This document shows positions 22,116 to 26,425 of a stretch of 26,425 nt of DNA, one piece after another. Numbering within the stretch: position 1 is the stretch's first letter; every line of letters begins with the position of its first letter. A program made the translations under genes and the position numbers. Below the pieces are notes generated by a model, which saw only the letters and a list, made by a program, of their open reading frames with translations, did not search any database and was not told the origin of the DNA. Origin of the DNA: an uncultured Cytophagaceae bacterium (GTDB lineage: Bacteria > Bacteroidota > Bacteroidia > Cytophagales > Spirosomataceae); the NCBI GenBank assembly GCA_938008575.1, contig CALLKB010000229.1, positions 1-26,425 of the forward strand. The letters run 5' to 3'.

Positions 22116-24743
22116 CTATAAGTAGTTTTGAGCTAATTCAAGTACTTTGTTTAATCCTGCAGGATTTTGTCCACCGGCTGTCGCCAAGAACGCTTGACCA
22201 CCGCCACCGCCTTGCACTTCCTTCGCTAATTCGCGAACGATTGTACCCGCGTTTAAGGATTTCGCTTCCACCAAATCTTTGGAAATAGCCAAAGCTAAAC
22301 TCGCTTTCCCTTCAATTTCAGCCACCAATAAGCAAAATAAAGATCCTGCCTCTGTCTGTAAATCAAATGCTAAATTCTTCAATGCATCTGCCGTAGGAAC
22401 TGATACCTGTTGGATTAGCGCCGGGATACCCGATTTTGCATCGATTTGCTTCATTAATTCCGTTTTCAAACCTCCAATTTCTTTGGCTTGATAGTTGGCA
22501 ACCGTTTTTTGTAGGCTATTTGCCTGTTCTATTAAACTAGCCACCGCTTTCACTAAATCCTTCGGTGCCTTTAGTAAGGCATTTAATTCCGAAATAATAG
22601 CTTCTTGTTCGCTCAAAAGCGCATAAGCTTGTTGGGACGTAATCGCCTCAATCCGACGCACACCCGTCGCCACGGAAGTTTCTGTAATGATTTTACAAAG
22701 TCCAATTTCACCCGTTGCAGGTACGTGCGTCCCTCCACAAAGTTCAACGGAATAATTCTTGTCAAAGGTGATTACGCGAACAAAATCACCGTATTTTTCT
22801 CCGAACAAAGCCATCGCACCTTTCTCCTTCGCTTGCGCGATAGGAACATTGCGTTCTTCCATTAATGGAATGTTCTCAGCAATTTTGGCATTTACGATTT
22901 GCTCGATTTTTTGAATTTCTTCGTCGGTCACTTTTTGAAAGTGCGAAAAGTCGAAACGCAATAAGGCTTCATTTACTAATGAACCTTTCTGTGCCACATG
23001 ATTTCCTAACACTTCTTGTAAAGCTGCTTGTAACAAGTGTGTTGCGGTATGATTTTGGGTGATAGTCCTCCGACGACTTACATCGATTGAAGCAATTACT
23101 TCCGCATCCGCCGCTACCTGCTCAATGCGCGAGTCACTTACGAAATGAACAATAAGGTCATTTTCTTTTTTCGTATCTAAGACTTGAAGCGTAATGCCTG
23201 AAGGCTTGAAGGTTAATGTTCCTGTATCGCCTATTTGTCCACCGGATTCAGCATAGAATGGCGTGGTTTCAAGGACGACTTTGTATTGTACGCCACCTTT
23301 GTTTTGTACTTTTTGGTATTTTAAAACTTGAGTAACTGTTTGCGTTTCATCATATCCAACGAATGAAACCTCTTCGCCTTCACGAACGATCATCCAGTCT
23401 TCTGCGCTTGCTCCGGCATCTTTACGTGAACGGTCTTTCTGAGCCTGAAGTGCTTTGTTGAAACCTGCCTCATCAATATCCAACCCTTTTTCACGCGCAA
23501 TTAAAGCGGTTAAGTCAATCGGGAAGCCATATGTATCGTTCAATTCAAACACATCATCACCAGAAAGAACTTTGCCTTTGCAATCTTCCATCAATTTGTC
23601 AAGGCGAATTAAGCCTGTCGACAACGTGCGTAAGAAGGATACTTCCTCTTCATAAATCACTTTAGCAACGAATGCTTCTTGGGCAATTAATTCATCGAAT
23701 ACACCCGCGAATTGTTTCGCCAATAAAGGCACTAATTCGTGCATGAATGGCTCTTTGAAACCTAAATAGGTGTAACCGTAACGTACAGCCCGACGTAAAA
23801 TACGACGAATCACATAGCCTGCTTTTGCATTTGATGGCAATTGGCCATCTGCAATACAGAAAGCAATGGCACGAATATGGTCGGCAATAACGCGCATCGC
23901 AATATCAGCCCATTTTTCATCACCATATTGTTTCCCAGCTTTTTTAGCTAAATATTGAATCGTTCCTTGGAAAACATCCGTATCATAATTCGATTGTTTG
24001 CCTTGAATCGCCATACAAAGACGCTCAAAACCCATTCCAGTGTCCACATGTTTATTGGGCAATGGGACTAAAGATCCATCTGCCATGCGCTCAAATTGCA
24101 TAAACACGTTGTTCCAAATCTCCACTACCTGAGGATGGTCTGCATTCACCAGGGATTTTCCAGATACTTTGGCAACTTCATCTGCATCACGTAAATCGAT
24201 GTGAATTTCCGAGCAAGGACCACAAGGACCCGTTTCACCCATTTCCCAGAAATTATCTTTCTTGTTACCGTAGATGATACGATCTTCACCAACAATTGAT
24301 TTCCAAATATCAAATGCTTCCTGATCGAATGGAACGCCATCTTTTTTATCTCCTTCAAATACCGACACATAAATGCGGTCTTTGGGTAATTTAAATACCT
24401 CAGTTAATAATTCCCATGACCATGTTAAAGCCTCTTGCTTGAAATAATCGCCAAATGACCAGTTTCCCAACATCTCAAACATCGTGTGGTGATACGTATC
24501 AAATCCTACATCTTCGAGGTCATTATGCTTACCAGAAACGCGTAAACACTTTTGAGTATCCGCTATGCGCTTCGATGGGGGAGTTCCGTTGCCTAAGAAA
24601 AAGTCCTTAAACTGAGCCATTCCTGAGTTGTTGAACAAAAGAGTGGGGTCATTTTTTGCCACTAATGGGGCAGAAGGGACGATTAAGTGACCTTTGGATT
24701 TGAAGAAATCTAAAAATTGTTGGCGGATCTCCGGTGAAGTCAT
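22116..24743 (-). CDS. alaS: Alanine--tRNA ligase
   Basis: An 875-residue class II aminoacyl-tRNA synthetase of full length. The catalytic domain begins MTSPEIRQQFLDFFKSKGH, with FNNSGMAQFKDFFLG (about 37-51), KCLRVSGKHNDLEDVG (65-80), TYHHTMFEMLGNWSFGDYFK (83-102), and GETGPCGPCSEIHIDL (169-184). The editing domain has the zinc-binding NHTATHLLQAAL near 560 and VELCGGTHVPATGEIG near 665, which clear mischarged Ser and Gly. The C-Ala domain ends with a Gly-rich VQGGGGGQAFLATAGG. It heads the run alaS, pabB, pabC, helicase with gaps of 1, 2 and 9 bases. An exact -7 element lies 67-74 bases upstream. Confidence 0.98.
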   Translation of the reverse strand: MTSPEIRQQFLDFFKSKGHLIVPSAPLVAKNDPTLLFNNSGMAQFKDFFLGNGTPPSKRIADTQKCLRVSGKHNDLEDVGFDTYHHTMFEMLGNWSFGDYFKQEALTWSWELLTEVFKLPKDRIYVSVFEGDKKDGVPFDQEAFDIWKSIVGEDRIIYGNKKDNFWEMGETGPCGPCSEIHIDLRDADEVAKVSGKSLVNADHPQVVEIWNNVFMQFERMADGSLVPLPNKHVDTGMGFERLCMAIQGKQSNYDTDVFQGTIQYLAKKAGKQYGDEKWADIAMRVIADHIRAIAFCIADGQLPSNAKAGYVIRRILRRAVRYGYTYLGFKEPFMHELVPLLAKQFAGVFDELIAQEAFVAKVIYEEEVSFLRTLSTGLIRLDKLMEDCKGKVLSGDDVFELNDTYGFPIDLTALIAREKGLDIDEAGFNKALQAQKDRSRKDAGASAEDWMIVREGEEVSFVGYDETQTVTQVLKYQKVQNKGGVQYKVVLETTPFYAESGGQIGDTGTLTFKPSGITLQVLDTKKENDLIVHFVSDSRIEQVAADAEVIASIDVSRRRTITQNHTATHLLQAALQEVLGNHVAQKGSLVNEALLRFDFSHFQKVTDEEIQKIEQIVNAKIAENIPLMEERNVPIAQAKEKGAMALFGEKYGDFVRVITFDKNYSVELCGGTHVPATGEIGLCKIITETSVATGVRRIEAITSQQAYALLSEQEAIISELNALLKAPKDLVKAVASLIEQANSLQKTVANYQAKEIGGLKTELMKQIDAKSGIPALIQQVSVPTADALKNLAFDLQTEAGSLFCLLVAEIEGKASLALAISKDLVEAKSLNAGTIVRELAKEVQGGGGGQAFLATAGGQNPAGLNKVLELAQNYL

Positions 24744-24780
24744 GCGCTTATTTTGGTAATGGGTTGGTTTAATTCTCGCG

Positions 24781-24804
24781 CTTGTTTATTTTTGTTTAAA
24801 CAAG
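24781..24804. repeat. Inverted repeat in the alaS/merR gap
   Basis: CTTGTTTA (24781-24788) and TAAACAAG (24797-24804) are perfect inverted copies 8 bases apart, and the centre of the right half, TTGTTTAAACAA (24792-24803), is itself a 12-bp palindrome. The element sits at the predicted alaS transcription start, so it could be an operator or a 5' stem-loop of the mRNA. Confidence 0.6.
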
Positions 24805-24809
24805 AATCG

Positions 24810-24817
24810 CAAAATTA
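24810..24817 (-). promoter_or_regulatory. -7 element of the alaS promoter
   Basis: The minus strand reads TAATTTTG, matching TAnnTTTG. Transcription would begin near 24803, giving a 60-base leader. A TTG at plus 24842-24844 is 24 bases away, slightly beyond the normal spacing. Confidence 0.5.
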
Positions 24818-24856
24818 GTTTTTTTTGCTGAATTTTTGAATCAAATAAGGGCTTTT

Positions 24857-25180
24857 ATGAATTTAGACAAGCAATATTATTCCATTTCCGAAGTTGCTAG
24901 CCTTTTCAAGGTCAATACGTCTAAATTACGCTATTGGGAAACGCAATTCCCCCATTTATTGCCCAAAAGAACGGGAAAAGGCATTCGAAAATACACACCG
25001 GTCGACATAGAAAAGATTGCAATTTTAGTGGATCTCATCGATAAGCAAGGTTTGACTATTGAAGGTGCGAAGTTGGCCATCAAGAAAAACGGAAGCCCGA
25101 AAAATCCGAATCAAGCGGTGATTGACCAACTACTTGATATTCGTCAATTTTTACAAGTTATTTCGGAGGGTTTGAATTAA
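24857..25180 (+). CDS. MerR family transcriptional regulator
   Basis: A 107-residue protein from ATG 24857 (an upstream in-frame TTG at 24836 is less likely). Residues about 7-70 form a MerR winged helix-turn-helix: YYSISEVASLFKVNTSKLRYWETQFP, then a wing with GKGIRKYTPVDIEKIAILVDLI, and IEGAKLAIKKNG. Only a short helix follows (about 85-105), with no effector domain and no Cys cluster, so it is not a metal sensor. Short MerR-like proteins of this type are frequent in Bacteroidota and their targets are generally unknown. It is divergent from alaS and 32 bases ahead of dprA. Confidence 0.9.
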   Translation: MNLDKQYYSISEVASLFKVNTSKLRYWETQFPHLLPKRTGKGIRKYTPVDIEKIAILVDLIDKQGLTIEGAKLAIKKNGSPKNPNQAVIDQLLDIRQFLQVISEGLN

Positions 25181-25212
25181 AACGTCTGTTACTTGGCTCG
25201 AAATAGAAATCG

Positions 25213-26316
25213 ATGCAAACAGAATTGTTTTACCAAATTGCTTTATCGCGTATTCCACAGATTGGTGTTGTGAATGCCCGCCGACTGATGTCTTATTTCG
25301 ATTTGGCATCCTCGATATTTTCTGCTAATCGTTCAGATTTATTAAAGATTCCACATATCGGCCCAGTCTTAGCCGAATCGATTTTTCAAACACATATCCT
25401 TAAGGAGGCGGAACAGATTTTAAAAACGAGTGAACAGTCGAATGTTCGGGTTTTATTTTATCAAGATGTGGACTACCCGGACCGCTTGAAACAAATTTAT
25501 GATGCTCCGATTATTTTATACCAACAAGGTAACATTGATTTAAACGTCGAATGTTTGTTGGCCGTAGTAGGAACCCGAAAAGCGACTGATTATGGTAGGC
25601 GTGTTACCACAAAACTCGTAGAAGAATCCTTGGGAGCTCAAGTAACATTTGTCAGTGGCTTGGCTTATGGGATTGATGTAGAAGTTCATAAAATCTGCAT
25701 TGAGCATCATGTGCCCAATATTGCTGTGTTGGCCGGTGGATTTAATCACATCTATCCTGCGAAACATAAGAAATACCTCGAGCGTATGCTGTTGAACGGA
25801 GGAATCATTTCCGAATATCCCTTGCATGAAAAGCCGGATCCCCGGTTTTTCCCTTTGCGTAATCGGATCATTGCGGGAATGACGGATGCGACTTTGGTGG
25901 TGGAAGCTGCGGAAAAGGGTGGGGCACTAATTACCGCCGACTATGCGAATAATTACCATCGGGAGGTATTCGCTGTTCCAGGGAATTTGGATAAACTGTT
26001 TTCGGAAGGATGTAATCGGCTAATTCAGAAGAATAAAGCGATTATTTATACGGATTTTAATCAATTGTGTGAGCAAATGAACTGGGGAAATATTCCGAAT
26101 AAAATTAAACCGAGTAAACAGCTAGGTTGGTCGCGTTTGACGGAACCAGAAACGGAATTGATGGCTTTACTAGCTAAAAATGGGGAAATGCCCTTGGATG
26201 AATTGGCCTGGAAGCTACAAAAAAAGGTGACCGAAATTGCGATCACCTTGATAAATTTAGAATTCCAAGGCATGGTTAAAGCTTTACCTGGATATGTTTA
26301 TCGAATTAAAGATTAA
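25213..26316 (+). CDS. dprA: DNA-processing protein DprA
   Basis: A 367-residue cytosolic protein that binds single-stranded DNA entering during natural transformation and loads RecA. Residues about 8-65 form a helix-hairpin-helix/SAM-like domain (LSRIPQIGVVNARRLM, LLKIPHIGPVLAESIF). The Rossmann-like core shows VGTRKATDYGRR (119-130), SGLAYGIDVEVHK (148-160), FPLRNRIIAGMTDATLVVEA (203-222) and GALITADYANNYHREVFAVPGN (227-248). A C-terminal winged helix (about 310-367) is present, as in many full-length members. It may be cotranscribed with the MerR-type gene. Its stop codon overlaps the stop of the converging gene at the right edge by 3 bases. Natural competence cannot be concluded from DprA alone. 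Confidence 0.96.
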   Translation: MQTELFYQIALSRIPQIGVVNARRLMSYFDLASSIFSANRSDLLKIPHIGPVLAESIFQTHILKEAEQILKTSEQSNVRVLFYQDVDYPDRLKQIYDAPIILYQQGNIDLNVECLLAVVGTRKATDYGRRVTTKLVEESLGAQVTFVSGLAYGIDVEVHKICIEHHVPNIAVLAGGFNHIYPAKHKKYLERMLLNGGIISEYPLHEKPDPRFFPLRNRIIAGMTDATLVVEAAEKGGALITADYANNYHREVFAVPGNLDKLFSEGCNRLIQKNKAIIYTDFNQLCEQMNWGNIPNKIKPSKQLGWSRLTEPETELMALLAKNGEMPLDELAWKLQKKVTEIAITLINLEFQGMVKALPGYVYRIKD

Positions 26317-26425
26317 ACGCCCCAAGTGCTAGGGTTCACACGCCAATCTTGTAAAGTCACTAATTGAGTGTCTGAAATGTAATCTAATTTGATTGCTTCC
26401 TCTACGAGCACATCGTAATTGGATA
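26313..26425 (-). CDS. Unidentified gene, C-terminal end only
   Basis: On the minus strand a frame is open from the window edge through 36 full codons to a TAA at 26313-26315. The visible end reads YDVLVEEAIKLDYISDTQL and closes with DWRVNPSTWGV. It reads like real coding sequence, with balanced composition and no stops, and it converges on dprA with overlapping stop codons, a packing also seen at the two other convergent pairs in this window. The fragment is too short for me to assign a family. Confidence 0.6.
   Translation of the reverse strand, partial: SNYDVLVEEAIKLDYISDTQLVTLQDWRVNPSTWGV

Noticed and set aside
1..26425. CRISPR array, toxin-antitoxin pair, phage or defence island
   Set aside because: I looked for regular spaced repeats, small paired genes and phage or restriction genes and saw none; the window is compact core and catabolic genes.

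Overview
The window looks like chromosomal DNA from a member of the Bacteroidota, most likely a Cytophagales-type bacterium. The reasons are: AT-rich sequence; -7 elements of the TAnnTTTG type with TTG/TTTG about 19-21 bases upstream (clearest before the tRNA and in the marR/emrA gap); no obvious Shine-Dalgarno sequences; an Lnb-type lipoprotein N-acyltransferase; a DUF5916 outer-membrane protein; and a tmRNA tag ending in YAMAA. No phage, insertion sequence, CRISPR array or resistance island is visible. Genus-level placement is a guess.

Left part (1-11813): carbohydrate genes surround a housekeeping block. On the minus strand at the left edge, kduI is followed one base later by a GH105 gene that runs off the window, together an uronate/pectin catabolic operon. 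Next, on the plus strand, come an unrecognised gene with a possible GNAT/Mom-like C-terminal half, an unusually short miaA that overlaps it, tRNA-Ser(TGA), rsmI, lnb, a DUF5916 protein and a threonine aldolase. A second carbohydrate operon follows: rhaM, a second GH105 and a 693-residue six-hairpin glycosidase-like protein, each one base apart. KduI, RhaM and two GH105 enzymes together point to use of pectin, probably rhamnogalacturonan I.

Middle part (11879-19105): a small membrane protein and a strong bidirectional terminator, then tmRNA on the minus strand. An Lrp/AsnC regulator is divergent from alanine dehydrogenase; the gap carries repeated AGTAA half-sites and a terminator-like hairpin just upstream of the ald start. 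A tripartite efflux operon (EmrA-like adaptor, EmrB-like MFS pump, TolC-like channel) runs towards ald, and its probable terminator lies inside the ald coding sequence. A divergent MarR regulator faces it, with a 17-bp palindrome over both -33 elements.

Right part (19098-26425): a compact minus-strand run alaS, pabB, pabC and a RecD-like SF1 helicase combines tRNA charging, 4-aminobenzoate synthesis for folate, and DNA metabolism. Divergent from alaS lie a short MerR-type regulator and dprA. The end of an unidentified minus-strand gene overlaps the dprA stop at the right edge.

Most of the window is conserved core genome. The most unusual points are the MiaA lacking its usual insertion domain with its overlapping unknown neighbour, the ald leader hairpin, the terminator embedded in ald, and the possibly leaderless marR and rsmI transcripts.
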